NCBI RefSeq assembly: GCF_014205155.1
Contig: NZ_JACHMX010000001.1
Coordinates: 2,852,001-2,916,000 of the forward strand
DNA from: Amycolatopsis umgeniensis
GTDB taxonomy: Bacteria; Actinomycetota; Actinomycetes; Mycobacteriales; Pseudonocardiaceae
DNA length: 64,000 nt
Direction: 5' to 3'
Made by a program: the position numbers and the translations under genes. The stretch's first letter is position 1. Each line of letters opens with the position of its first letter. Positions 6,235-19,262 of the stretch are shown in pieces. The notes beneath the pieces were generated by a model, which was given only the letters and a program-made list of their open reading frames with translations, was not told the DNA's origin and did no database searches.

Positions 6235-8173
6235 GGTGCGCACCCTTCCCTACGCTCTGACGGCCGGCTCCGCCGCGCTGGTGGTGGCCGCGTTCGCGGT
6301 CACCCTGTGCCGGTGGACGGCCGCGAGCGAGGCCGCGATCTCGTTCGCCGGGAAGGTGATCCGGCTCGAGGTCGACGATGAAGCACTCGTCGGTGACTTC
6401 CTGCGTTCGGTGCGGACGGCCGGAGCCGCCGAAGACGGATCCGTGGACCTCGTGATCGCTTCCACGGACGCCGATCTGCGTTCCGGGGAGATCCGTTTCG
6501 TCACCGGCGTGCCGGACGCCGACCACGGGTTCATCGCCGACGTCGCCGCCGCGGTGGCGGAACTGGCCGCGTCCGGCAAGCGCCTCCGGGACGTGCGCTG
6601 CATCGCGCCGGAACGCCGCCGGATCCTCGACGCGCTGGCCGGTGCCGACAGTCCGCCGTCCGACATCGAAACCCTGTTCCTGGAACAGGTCCGGCTCCGC
6701 CCGCGGGACGTCGCGGTCCGTGACGCCCACGTCGAGCTGACGTACGAACAGCTCGCGTGCGCCGCCGATCAGTACGCCGAGGTGCTGCGTCGCGCCGGGG
6801 CCCGGCCCGGTGACACGGTGCTCATCGCGACCAGGAGGTCCGTCGGCGAGATCGTGGCGTTGCTCGCGATCATCCGGCTGGGCGCGGCGTACGCGGGATT
6901 CGACGACGACGCGCCGGACGCCCGGCAGGAGAGGATCGTCGGCAAGCTCGCCCCCGCGGTCGCGGTGGTCGACACCGCCACGGCCGATCATCCCGTCCTG
7001 CGCGGGCTCACCCGCGTCGACTCCTGGATTCCCGGGCAGCGAACGGATCCCGGCACGCCGAGCCGGACATCCGGCTCCGGCGACCCCGGCCGCACGGCGT
7101 ACATCGCGTTCACCTCGGGGTCCACCGGCGAACCGAAGGGCGTCGTCGTCCCGCATCGCGCGGTCGCGCGGCTCGCGCGGACGGCCGAGCTCCAAACGCG
7201 ACCCGGTGACCGTGTGCTGCGCATGGCGCCGCTGGCTTTCGACGCGTCGACGTACGAGATCTGGGTGACCTTGCTCAACGGCGCGACGCTGGAAGTCTTT
7301 CCCGGGCGGCTTCCCACGGTCCGGAAGCTCGAAAAGTTCTTCACCGAGCGGGAAGTCTCGGTCGCCTGGCTGACAGCCAGCCTGTTCCGGCTGGTCGTCA
7401 AGTCGCGGCCGCAGGCCCTCGCCGGACTCCGCTGGCTGGTGAGCGGGGGCGAGGTCGTTCCGCACGACGCCGCCGCGCGCGTGCTCGATTCGTTTCCCGG
7501 GCTGGTGCTCACGAACGGCTACGGCCCCACCGAGAACACGACTTTCACGACCACGTACACCGTGCGGTCCGCCGCGGAGATCTCCGGACCGCTGCCGATC
7601 GGCAAGCCGATCGCCGGTACCAGGGTCTTCATCCTCGACCGGAACGGCCGGCTCGTCCCGCCCGGCGGGATCGGCGAACTGTACGCGGCCGGAGCGGGGA
7701 TGGCCGACGGCTATCTCGACGACGAGGCCGAAACGAACGAACGGTTCGGCCACTTCTCGCCGGACGTCGGCGAACGCCTGTACCGCACGGGTGATCTGGT
7801 CCGGCTCGACCCGGACGGCAACGTGCTCTTCCTCGGCCGCGCGGACAAGCAGGTCAAACTCGACGGGCATCGCATCGAAACCGAGGAGATCGGCACCGTC
7901 CTCGCCGGTCATCCCGGTATCCGCGACGCCGTGATCGTCGTTTCGCGGCAACCGAACCAGAGCCTCCAGCTCGTGGCGGCCATCGTCGTGCACCCCGGCG
8001 CCGAGACGGATCAGCGCTCGCTGCGCGCGTTCCTTTCAGCCCGGCTGCCGAGCTACGCGATACCCGCCCTGTGGGTCCAGGTCGACGAGATCCCCTTGAC
8101 CCGCAACGGGAAAGTCGACGAAAAAGTGCTGATCGAAGCCGCGGCCCCGCCGGTGCCCGCGAGCGTCGGATGA
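6227..8173 (+). CDS. Stand-alone NRPS adenylation protein with N-terminal remnant
   Basis: The 648-residue protein contains a full adenylation domain (about residues 150-640): A3 AFTSGSTGEPKG, A4 FDASTYEIW, A5 NGYGPTEN, A7 YRTGDLV, A8 LGRADKQVKLDGHRIETEEI, A10 LTRNGKV. Manual alignment with the GrsA pocket gives D-A-Y-W-V-G-G-T-F-K, close to valine-type codes. There is no carrier domain, so the free carrier protein (3554) should be its partner. The first 140 residues hold a hydrophobic stretch (ALTAGSAALVVAAFAVTL) and then a segment reminiscent of the C-terminal end of a condensation domain, ending in an APERRRILDAL-type linker. ATG 6227 overlaps the P450 stop. It looks like a broken module rather than a simple ligase. 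Confidence 0.85.
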   Translation: MPEVRTLPYALTAGSAALVVAAFAVTLCRWTAASEAAISFAGKVIRLEVDDEALVGDFLRSVRTAGAAEDGSVDLVIASTDADLRSGEIRFVTGVPDADHGFIADVAAAVAELAASGKRLRDVRCIAPERRRILDALAGADSPPSDIETLFLEQVRLRPRDVAVRDAHVELTYEQLACAADQYAEVLRRAGARPGDTVLIATRRSVGEIVALLAIIRLGAAYAGFDDDAPDARQERIVGKLAPAVAVVDTATADHPVLRGLTRVDSWIPGQRTDPGTPSRTSGSGDPGRTAYIAFTSGSTGEPKGVVVPHRAVARLARTAELQTRPGDRVLRMAPLAFDASTYEIWVTLLNGATLEVFPGRLPTVRKLEKFFTEREVSVAWLTASLFRLVVKSRPQALAGLRWLVSGGEVVPHDAAARVLDSFPGLVLTNGYGPTENTTFTTTYTVRSAAEISGPLPIGKPIAGTRVFILDRNGRLVPPGGIGELYAAGAGMADGYLDDEAETNERFGHFSPDVGERLYRTGDLVRLDPDGNVLFLGRADKQVKLDGHRIETEEIGTVLAGHPGIRDAVIVVSRQPNQSLQLVAAIVVHPGAETDQRSLRAFLSARLPSYAIPALWVQVDEIPLTRNGKVDEKVLIEAAAPPVPASVG

Positions 8174-8184
8174 AGGAGAAATCG

Positions 8185-12977
<4,793 letters not shown>

Positions 12978-12981
<4 letters not shown>

Positions 12982-13952
12982 CCCGTGAACACCGAAGGGC
13001 CCTTTACCGGTCCATGAAACTGATCCGCGAGTTCGAAGAGCGCTGCCTGGCGATGGCGATCGACGGCGAGATCGACGGGGGAATCCACCCGTACATCGGA
13101 CAGGAAGCCGTCGCCGCCGGCGTCTGTTCGAATCTGACGGACCAGGATTTCCTCACCAGTACCCACCGGGGACACGGGCACGTGCTGGCGAAGGGCGCGG
13201 ATCCCCGGCGTCTGCTCGCCGAACTCCTCGGCACCCTTGAAGGCTTCAACAAGGGCCGCGGCGGGTCGATGCACGCCGCGGACATGAAGCTGGGCATTCT
13301 GGGCGCCAACGGAATCGTGGGCGCCGGAGGAGCGATCGCCTCCGGCGCCGCATGGGCGGCCAAGGCACGCGGGAACTCCCAGGTCGTCGTCAGCTTCTTC
13401 GGCGACGGAGCGATGAGTCAGGGTGTCCTGCTGGAAGCGTTCAACCTGGCCGCGATCTGGTCGCTGCCGGTGCTCTTCGTCTGCGAGAACAACATGTACG
13501 CGACGAGCCTCAAACTCGAATCAGGGCTCGCGGGCAACGCGGCACGGCGCGCCGAAGGCTTCGGGATGGTCGCGCGCACGGTCGACGGTATGGACGTCGA
13601 GGCCGTGGCCTCCGCGACGAAGGACCTGATCGAACACTGCCGGGCCGGCCGAGGGCCCGCGTTCCTGGAGTGTTCGACCTACCGGTTCTTCGGCCATCAT
13701 TCCGTACTCGAACTGCTGGGTGTCGAGTTCCGCGATCGCGACGAAGTGGCCGAATGGCGCGAGCGGGATCCGATTCCCTTGCTGGGCGCGAAATTGGGCG
13801 ACGACGTCGTCGCCTCGATCGAGGAAGCCATCAAGAAGGAAATCGACGACGCGGTCGAGTTCGCGAAGAACGCCGCGACGCCCGAGCCGAAGGACGCGCT
13901 GATGTATCTGTACGCGGGAGCCACCGCTGTCCGGCCGGGGGTGATCCTGTGA
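12978..13952 (+). CDS. 2-oxoacid (pyruvate/acetoin-type) dehydrogenase E1 alpha subunit
   Basis: The 324-residue protein has the thiamine diphosphate E1-alpha pattern: GRGGSMH (near residue 93) and the TPP motif from GDGAMSQG to CENN (about 142-172). E1 alpha/beta pairs decarboxylate a 2-oxoacid and pass the acyl carbanion to a lipoyl domain or an aldehyde. No E2 or E3 gene is nearby. The gene overlaps the NRPS stop (ATGA) and the beta-subunit start (GTGA), so it belongs to the biosynthetic operon. Comparable E1-like pairs in the naphthyridinomycin and quinocarcin pathways move a two-carbon unit onto a carrier protein; a similar role here is an inference. Acyloin formation with the released aldehyde is the other possibility. 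Confidence 0.88.
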
Positions 13953-14944
13953 GCGAGCTGCCCTCTCCGGAGAACTTCGGTTACATGCACGCGATGAATC
14001 GCGCCCTGCACGCCGAAATGGCGGCGGACGAGGACGTCTTCCTGCTCGGTGAAGACGTGGGCGTCGGCGCGAGCGGGGTCACTTCGGGGCTGCTGCCCCG
14101 GTTCGGCGCGGAGCGGGTGCTGGACACCCCGTTGTCCGAACAGGCTTTCACCAGTTTCGGGACCGGCGCGGCGATGCTCGGGAAGAAGCCGGTGATCGAG
14201 TTCCAGATCTCCTCGCTGATCTACCTGGTCTTCGAGCAGATCGTGAACCAGGCGCACAAGTTCTCGCTGATGACCGGCGGGCAGGTGCGGATCCCGGTCA
14301 CGTATCTCGTGTCGGGTTCGGGTTCGAGGTTCGGCTGGGCGGGCCAGCATTCGGACAACCCGTACAGCCTGCTGGCCCACGCGGGGATCAAGACCGTGGT
14401 CCCCGGGCTGCCGTCGGACGCGTACGGGTTGCTGCGGTCGGCGATCCAGGATCCTGACCCGGTGGCGGTTTTCGCTCCTTCCTCGCTGCTGGGGGCGACG
14501 GATCCGGCCTACGGCGGCGAAGAGGAGATCGTGCCGCTGGGCGAAGCGAATGTCGTCCGCGAGGGCGCCGACCTGACGATCGTGGCGGTGGGACAGCACG
14601 TCGGCACGGCGATCGAGGTCGCCGAGAGCCTCGGTGACCGGGTGGACATCGAGATCGTCGATCCGCGGACGGTCTACCCCTTCGACTGGGACTGCCTGCG
14701 CAAATCGGTCAACAAGACCGGTCGCCTCGTCGTGATCGACGACTCGAACCGGATGTGCGGGCTGGGCGCGGAGATCGTCGCGACGGCGGCCGAGGAGTTC
14801 GATCTGGTGGCGCCGCCGAGGCGGGTCTGCCGTCCGGACGGCACGGTCATCCCGTACGCGCTCGCGCTCGACAAGGCCTTGGTGCCGGGTGCCGAGCAGC
14901 TGACCGACGCCGTCGAAGCGACCTTGAAGTCGGTGTCGAAATGA
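13949..14944 (+). CDS. 2-oxoacid dehydrogenase E1 beta subunit
   Basis: The 331-residue protein matches E1-beta (transketolase pyrimidine-binding domain plus C-terminal domain): LLGEDVGVG (about residue 32), TPLSEQAFTSFGTGAAMLG, the DAYGLLRSAI helix and a C-terminal IVDPRTVYPFD segment. It forms the TPP enzyme with the alpha subunit just upstream. It starts with GTG 13949 overlapping the alpha stop and ends in an ATGA overlap with the DinB-like gene. Its place in the operon argues for a pathway role rather than central metabolism. The partner that accepts the acyl group is not evident; the free carrier protein at 3554 is a candidate. Confidence 0.88.
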   Translation: MSELPSPENFGYMHAMNRALHAEMAADEDVFLLGEDVGVGASGVTSGLLPRFGAERVLDTPLSEQAFTSFGTGAAMLGKKPVIEFQISSLIYLVFEQIVNQAHKFSLMTGGQVRIPVTYLVSGSGSRFGWAGQHSDNPYSLLAHAGIKTVVPGLPSDAYGLLRSAIQDPDPVAVFAPSSLLGATDPAYGGEEEIVPLGEANVVREGADLTIVAVGQHVGTAIEVAESLGDRVDIEIVDPRTVYPFDWDCLRKSVNKTGRLVVIDDSNRMCGLGAEIVATAAEEFDLVAPPRRVCRPDGTVIPYALALDKALVPGAEQLTDAVEATLKSVSK

Positions 14945-15531
14945 CGGAAACCAAAGAGATCGTGGACCGCTACCAGCGGACACAAGACGGCTTCGACGCC
15001 GTTCTCGCCGCTGTCCCGGCGGGGCGGTGGGACGCGGCTTCGGCGTGCGACCACTGGACCGTGCGCGACGTGACGGGTCACGTCATCTGGGGCGTGGAGG
15101 TGCTGCGCCGTCACGCGGCGGGCGAGGAGTACACGGTCCGGAACGGGCCGGCGGGCTCCGAAACTCCCGGCGAGCTGGCGGGCGAAGACCCGCTGGCCGA
15201 ATGGCGCGCGACCCGCGAAGCGACGGACGCCGTCGTCACCGACGAGTTCCTCGACCGGCCCGCTCCGGCGTGGTACTTGGCCAACCGTCCTGATGTGACT
15301 GTCACGGATTACCTGGCGTTGCTGACTTTCGACACCCTCGTCCACACCTGGGACGTCGGCTCGGCGCTCGGGGTGGACGTGACCATGGAGGCCGACATCG
15401 TCGCGCCGTCGTTCTCCCTCGCGCGGCTGATCATCTCCCGTACGCCGGGCACCTTCGGGCCCAAGGTGAAACCCGCGCCAGGTGCCGATCAGCAGACCCG
15501 GTTCCTGGCCTTCCTCGGCCGATCCGCCTGA
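14941..15531 (+). CDS. DinB / maleylpyruvate isomerase-like metal-binding protein
   Basis: The 196-residue protein has the actinobacterial DinB-like (TIGR03086-type) four-helix pattern: an N-terminal helix with WDAASACDHWTVRDVTGHVIWG and, further on, FDTLVHTWDVGSAL, supplying histidines that could bind a metal. Members include mycothiol-dependent isomerases and transferases, but most have no known function. It is translationally coupled to the E1 beta gene (ATGA) and is the last gene of the operon, followed by a large palindromic repeat that may end transcription. In this setting it could be a thiol-dependent tailoring or detoxifying enzyme; that is speculation. Confidence 0.7.
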   Translation: MTETKEIVDRYQRTQDGFDAVLAAVPAGRWDAASACDHWTVRDVTGHVIWGVEVLRRHAAGEEYTVRNGPAGSETPGELAGEDPLAEWRATREATDAVVTDEFLDRPAPAWYLANRPDVTVTDYLALLTFDTLVHTWDVGSALGVDVTMEADIVAPSFSLARLIISRTPGTFGPKVKPAPGADQQTRFLAFLGRSA

Positions 15532-15548
15532 GGCGGGCACCTTTCCCA

Positions 15549-15603
15549 GTCCGTGAAGGCCTCCTTCCCTACTCTCAAGGTAGGGAAGGAGGCCTTCACG
15601 GAC
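15549..15603. repeat. Palindromic repeat family A, copy 1
   Basis: A perfect 24-bp inverted repeat (GTCCGTGAAGGCCTCCTTCC... 15549-15572, and its complement 15580-15603) encloses a 7-base loop. The arms are identical to those of the copy at 61817-61871. It stands 17 bases after the end of the biosynthetic operon and could act as a terminator without a U-tract. Confidence 0.9.
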
Positions 15604-15659
15604 TTCCGGCAGGCGTGTCGGGTCGGGTCGGGTCTCCCAGCGCGTCGCCACGGACAGGC

Positions 15660-15712
15660 GTTGCGAAAGCCACTTTCGCAACCTTCACCGTTGCGAACGC
15701 GACTTTCACAAC
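15660..15712. repeat. Palindromic repeat family B (GTTGCGAAAG type)
   Basis: GTTGCGAAAG-cca-CTTTCGCAAC (15660-15682) is a perfect 10-bp inverted repeat. A degenerate second copy (GTTGCGAACGCGACTTTCACAAC-like) follows at 15690-15712. The unit recurs at 51597-51643 and, as a variant, at 51711-51765. Confidence 0.8.
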
Positions 15713-15857
15713 GCACCCCCAGCCCACCCATGACACCCCTTAAACCGCCTTAGCTGCTCAGGCCTCCTCTCCTTCCCCTTGACGCCCATCAGGTACCGCT
15801 ATAGCTTCTAACTGTAGCGATAAGTACTAACAAGCCGGTCAAGCAAGGAGAAGGATC

Positions 15858-16517
15858 ATGTTCGGTACTCGCTCCACGACCTCACTCACCTCACGTCGCC
15901 GGATCGGCGCGCGAGCCGCCCTCCTCGCGGTCCCGCTGGCCATCGCGGGCGTCCTCGGCGCCACGGCGCCCGCCCAGGCCACCACTCCCGCACACGGCAA
16001 ACCGACTTCGCTCACCTGCCAAGGAAAAGGCATCGACCGGGCCGCCAAGGTGCACTACCGGACCGAGACCTTCATCAAGGCGCCCCTGCGCAAGATCTGG
16101 AACCTGCAGACCGACGTCGAGGCCTGGCCGTCCTGGCAGAACCCCGTCATCCCCGTCACCATGAGGCGCCTGGACCCCGGCCCGCTCCGCGAGCATTCCC
16201 GGTTCCAGTGGACGATTCCCGTCCCGCCCGGCATGCCTTACCCGCCTGGCGACGTGACCATCGTTTCCACCGTCCGGCAACTCCAGCCCGGCAAGTGCCT
16301 CCGCTGGACCGGCCCCCTGGACGGCCCTGGTGGCATGCACATCGACGGCGTCCACGTCTGGAACTTCGTCAAGGTCCCGGGCGGCGTCATTGTCCGCACC
16401 GAAGAGAGCCACACCGGCCCGCAGGTCGACAAAGACGTGCCCGGCTCCACCGAAATGCTGGGGCAGGGTCTCGAAATCTGGCTGAAAGACCTCAAGAAGG
16501 CCGCTGAAAACCGGTAG
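15858..16517 (+). CDS. Secreted SRPBCC (polyketide-cyclase-like) protein
   Basis: The 219-residue protein begins with a signal peptide (basic start, hydrophobic core AALLAVPLAIAGVLGATAPA, cleavage near AQA-TTP at about 41). The remainder reads as an SRPBCC/START-like fold: FIKAPLRKIWNLQTDVEAWPSWQNP is the typical first helix-and-strand segment, and the C-terminus forms the long helix. Such domains bind hydrophobic ligands; the substrate is unknown. AAGGAG at 15845-15850 fixes the ATG at 15858. It is monocistronic by appearance. Export of an SRPBCC domain is less usual than the cytoplasmic form. Confidence 0.82.
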   Translation: MFGTRSTTSLTSRRRIGARAALLAVPLAIAGVLGATAPAQATTPAHGKPTSLTCQGKGIDRAAKVHYRTETFIKAPLRKIWNLQTDVEAWPSWQNPVIPVTMRRLDPGPLREHSRFQWTIPVPPGMPYPPGDVTIVSTVRQLQPGKCLRWTGPLDGPGGMHIDGVHVWNFVKVPGGVIVRTEESHTGPQVDKDVPGSTEMLGQGLEIWLKDLKKAAENR

Positions 16518-16549
16518 GAGCCGCTCCGGCCGCTCCCTATGCTCCCGGC

Positions 16550-17131
16550 ATGGAGATCATCGGGCCGGATGACGCCCTGCCCGGGCGGCGGGTCCGGCGG
16601 GCCGCGGTGGCGGGCCCCGCCGGATCCGGGAAGTCGACGCTGGCTCGAACTTTGAGTGAACGCATGGGATTGCCGTTCGTCGAGTTCGAGTCCTTCTTCC
16701 ACGGTCCGAACTGGACGGTGCGGGAGACTTGGCAGACCGACGTCCTGAAGTTCCTCGAAGGCGACCAGTGGGCCATCGAGTGGCAGGGCGAAGAAGTCCG
16801 GGAGCGGATGACCGAACGGCTGGACATCCTGGTCTGGCTCGATCATCCGCGGGCCATGACCGTGACCCGCGCGATCGTCCGCACGCTGAAACGACGGGCC
16901 GGACGCGGCTCGAAGATCGCCGGTGGCAACGTCGAAGGCCCGTTGCGCACGTTCTTCACCGACCCGGACCACATCGTCAAGCTCGCCTGGCGTTACCACC
17001 CGCTCATCCGGGCTCGCGTGCACAAGGTCATCGAGGAGAACCGGTATCCGGACCTCGTCATCGTCCGCCTGCGCGGCCAGCGCCAGGTCGACCGCTGGCT
17101 CGACGGGGCCTTCGCCCGGAACCTCCGCTAG
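16550..17131 (+). CDS. P-loop NTPase, adenylate-kinase/topology-modulation-like
   Basis: The 193-residue protein has a Walker A motif GPAGSGKST near residues 22-30 and the general layout of small P-loop kinase-like proteins often annotated as DNA topology modulation or shikimate-kinase-like (short, with FVEFESFFHGPNW after the P-loop and LVWLDHPRAM in the middle). It probably phosphorylates a small molecule; the substrate is unknown. It is convergent with the GNAT gene and overlaps its end by four bases. The ATG at 16550 directly precedes the conserved part. Confidence 0.78.
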   Translation: MEIIGPDDALPGRRVRRAAVAGPAGSGKSTLARTLSERMGLPFVEFESFFHGPNWTVRETWQTDVLKFLEGDQWAIEWQGEEVRERMTERLDILVWLDHPRAMTVTRAIVRTLKRRAGRGSKIAGGNVEGPLRTFFTDPDHIVKLAWRYHPLIRARVHKVIEENRYPDLVIVRLRGQRQVDRWLDGAFARNLR

Positions 17132-17619
17132 CGAAGATTCCGGACGCGCCACACCACGCCGAGCCGAGGGTCGCCCGTGGAACTCGGTTCGATCCGATCC
17201 ACGGTGAAGCCCTCGCGCTCGTAGAAGGCGCCCGCGCGCTCATTGGCCACGAAATGCTCGATGTACAACCGTTCGGCGTCCGAGGGCAACTGTCCGATGA
17301 GGGCATCGAGCAGCCGGACACCCAGCCCGCCGCCGCGATGACCTGGATGCACGTAGAGCTTGTAGATCACGTGGTCTTCGCCGTCGAGACCGCGCTGCCC
17401 GACACCGGCGAGGTTCTCGCCGGAGTCCGCGACCACCACCGAACCGCGGGCGACGGCTCCGGCGACATTCGTCTCGTGCCACCACATCCGGACCTGTTTG
17501 ACTGCGGCTTCCTCGCCGATCAACGGCGCGTAGTGGGCTCGGACGTGCTCCTCGCCGAAGCGGCAGATGGCCATCACGTCGTCCCGGCGGGCTGGCCGCA
17601 CGACCGGTCCGCTTCCCAT
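17128..17619 (-). CDS. GNAT-family N-acetyltransferase
   Basis: The 163-residue protein shows the GNAT acetyl-CoA loop in YKLYVHPGHRGGGLGVRLLDALI (about residues 90-112) and the C-terminal FYEREGF segment. It should acetylate an amine of unknown identity. It is on the minus strand, preceded by a terminator hairpin that ends the neighbouring type VII-like operon, and it converges with the P-loop gene. Confidence 0.9.
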   Translation of the reverse strand: MGSGPVVRPARRDDVMAICRFGEEHVRAHYAPLIGEEAAVKQVRMWWHETNVAGAVARGSVVVADSGENLAGVGQRGLDGEDHVIYKLYVHPGHRGGGLGVRLLDALIGQLPSDAERLYIEHFVANERAGAFYEREGFTVDRIEPSSTGDPRLGVVWRVRNLR

Positions 17620-17637
17620 CAGGTTCCCCCTTCGTGA

Positions 17638-17673
17638 CCGGAGCCCCGCACCTCGATCGGTGCGGGGCTCCGG
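17638..17673 (-). terminator. Strong hairpin after the type VII-like operon
   Basis: A perfect 15-bp inverted repeat (CCGGAGCCCCGCACC and complement) with a 6-base loop begins 7 bases past the stop of the gene ending at 17680. There is no clear U-run. Confidence 0.8.
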
Positions 17674-17679
17674 TGGCCG

Positions 17680-18927
17680 TCATTCCTTCGGTTCGTCCTT
17701 CGGCGGTTTTTCGTTCGCCGCGGGCGGGATGCCCTTCGTCAACTCGACGATGGTCTTCCCCGCCATGCCCGAGGCACCGTAGGTCGGGTCGCTCAGGATC
17801 TTGGTGACCTTTTCGATGTTTTCCGCCGCGGTCTTGCCGATCCTCTTGGTCAACTCGGGCATCGGCCAGCTGGTCCAGTAGTCGAACCGCTTCATCAGGG
17901 CCTCCATCTGAGGCTCTTTCAGCTCGCCCTTGGCCCGCAGTTCCTTCAACAGCTTTTCCCGCACGATCCAGCCGGCCTGGTCGCCGAGCTTGTCCGGTTT
18001 GGGTTTGGCCAGCGGGTCGGGTTTCACGTCCTCGATCCGCGGCGCCCCGGGCGGGGCGGCTTCCGCCGGCGGCTTCTTGCCGCCGCCCACCGGGACCTTG
18101 ATCTTGTCGATGTTGCCGCTGAGCTTCATCTTGACGACGTCGTCGGCCGCCCCGCGCGTCTTGGCCAGGATCTTGAGCATCTCGGCGAGCCGCTTGGCTA
18201 TGTCGGCGATCTGCTTGGCGATCTTCGCGATCGCCACGCCGACCGTGGCCATGATGGAGGTGATCGCCGCGATGATCGAGGCACCGAAGGTGACGGGCGC
18301 CAGCGCGACCGCGACGATCGCGGCCTTGAGGATCCCGGCAAGGGTCATGGCGATGATGTCGCGGACGATGCCGCGGACGGCGCCGATGATCGCGCCCGCG
18401 ATGCCCATCTGCTTGCCGGCGAGATTGATATAGCCGGCGAGCGCGTCGAGCTGCTCGGCGACACCCTCCATGTCGGACCGGAACGCTTCGGCGGCGTCGC
18501 CTTGCCAAGTCTCCAAGAGGGTTTTGGTGGACATCTTGTGGTCTTCCGACCACTGCTTGACCGTCTTGCCCTCTTCGTAGATCGCCTCTTTGGCCGCCTC
18601 GATGCCCTTCGGGTCCCCCAGCAGGAAGTCCAGCGGCCAGCGGAAGATGACGACGTGCTCCATCAGCCAGCCGATCCCGGCGGTGAGCAACGACCCGATC
18701 GGGTCGAGGACCATGCCGAGGATCTCGATCCCCATCCCGATCGAGGCCATCGTGATGGAGAGGGCGTCACCTTCGTTGGTCGCCCGTTTGAGCGCGAACG
18801 CCGAATCGAAGAAGCCCGCGCCCGCGGTATCACCACTGCCCGCGAGGAAGTTGTTCTTCTCGTCTTTGAAGTCTTCGGCGCTGACGCCGCTATTACTCCC
18901 GAAATCGTTCCGGTGGTACTCGCTCAC
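17680..18927 (-). CDS. WXG100/PPE-like type VII secretion-associated protein
   Basis: The 415-residue protein has a helical N-terminal half with a W-x-G motif (LLETWQGDAAEAFRSDM, about residues 137-153), a very hydrophobic middle (AGAIIGAVRGIVRDIIAMTLAGILKAAIVAVALAP and similar, about 175-260), a lysine/proline-rich linker and a charged C-terminal domain of about 120 residues without a recognised fold. This resembles large WXG100-type proteins exported by type VII systems, some of which carry toxin C-termini; no toxin motif could be identified. It is the last gene of a three-gene operon and overlaps the stop of the gene before it by four bases. The secretion machinery itself is not in the window. 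Confidence 0.7.
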   Translation of the reverse strand: MSEYHRNDFGSNSGVSAEDFKDEKNNFLAGSGDTAGAGFFDSAFALKRATNEGDALSITMASIGMGIEILGMVLDPIGSLLTAGIGWLMEHVVIFRWPLDFLLGDPKGIEAAKEAIYEEGKTVKQWSEDHKMSTKTLLETWQGDAAEAFRSDMEGVAEQLDALAGYINLAGKQMGIAGAIIGAVRGIVRDIIAMTLAGILKAAIVAVALAPVTFGASIIAAITSIMATVGVAIAKIAKQIADIAKRLAEMLKILAKTRGAADDVVKMKLSGNIDKIKVPVGGGKKPPAEAAPPGAPRIEDVKPDPLAKPKPDKLGDQAGWIVREKLLKELRAKGELKEPQMEALMKRFDYWTSWPMPELTKRIGKTAAENIEKVTKILSDPTYGASGMAGKTIVELTKGIPPAANEKPPKDEPKE

Positions 18928-19262
18928 TTGACCTTCACCTCCTCGATCCCGTCGCCGGCGGCGGTGATCAGCTTCTCCGAGTCCTGTTCGTTGGACTCGT
19001 AGAGCTTCGCGGCCTCGTGCATCTTGTCGGAGAACTTCTGCATGTTCTCCGCGTACTTGTTCAGCTGGTCCCGTGCCTTGCCACAGTGCATGCTCGCGCC
19101 CGCGCCGTAGGCCTGGCCGCCGAAGATGCCGAAGAGGCCGGGGTCGGCCACGCAGCTGCCCACCATGTCGGCGCTCTTCTGCAGCGATTCCTCGAGCCGG
19201 TCGAGGTGTTTGGCGAATTCCCTCAGCGCCTCTGTCGTTACCGCGCGTCCACCACTCACCAT
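18924..19262 (-). CDS. Small type VII secretion target-like protein (DUF2580/EspA-like)
   Basis: The 112-residue protein is predicted to be almost entirely helical. It starts VTTEALREFAKHLDRLEESLQKSADMVGSC and ends in an amphipathic helix, like the short ESX-associated proteins that pair with larger WXG100 partners. No signal peptide is present. ATG 19262 is chosen because it overlaps the previous stop by seven bases; longer forms read through the proline-rich tail of the neighbour in another frame. It is coupled to the following gene (four-base overlap), suggesting the two products are made in equal amounts and form a complex. Confidence 0.7.
   Translation of the reverse strand: MVSGGRAVTTEALREFAKHLDRLEESLQKSADMVGSCVADPGLFGIFGGQAYGAGASMHCGKARDQLNKYAENMQKFSDKMHEAAKLYESNEQDSEKLITAAGDGIEEVKVK

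Larger units (their letters stand above)
15532..15857. other. Intergenic region with repeats
   Basis: These 326 bases carry two palindromic repeats (15549-15603 and 15660-15712) after the biosynthetic operon and the promoter region of the SRPBCC gene near 15795-15857. No gene was seen; short frames here are translations of the repeats. Confidence 0.7.

Noticed and set aside
15553..15753. Short proteins of the KASFPTLKVGKEAFTD type near 15.6, 45.9 and 61.8 kb
   Set aside because: They are translations of palindromic repeat family A, not genes.
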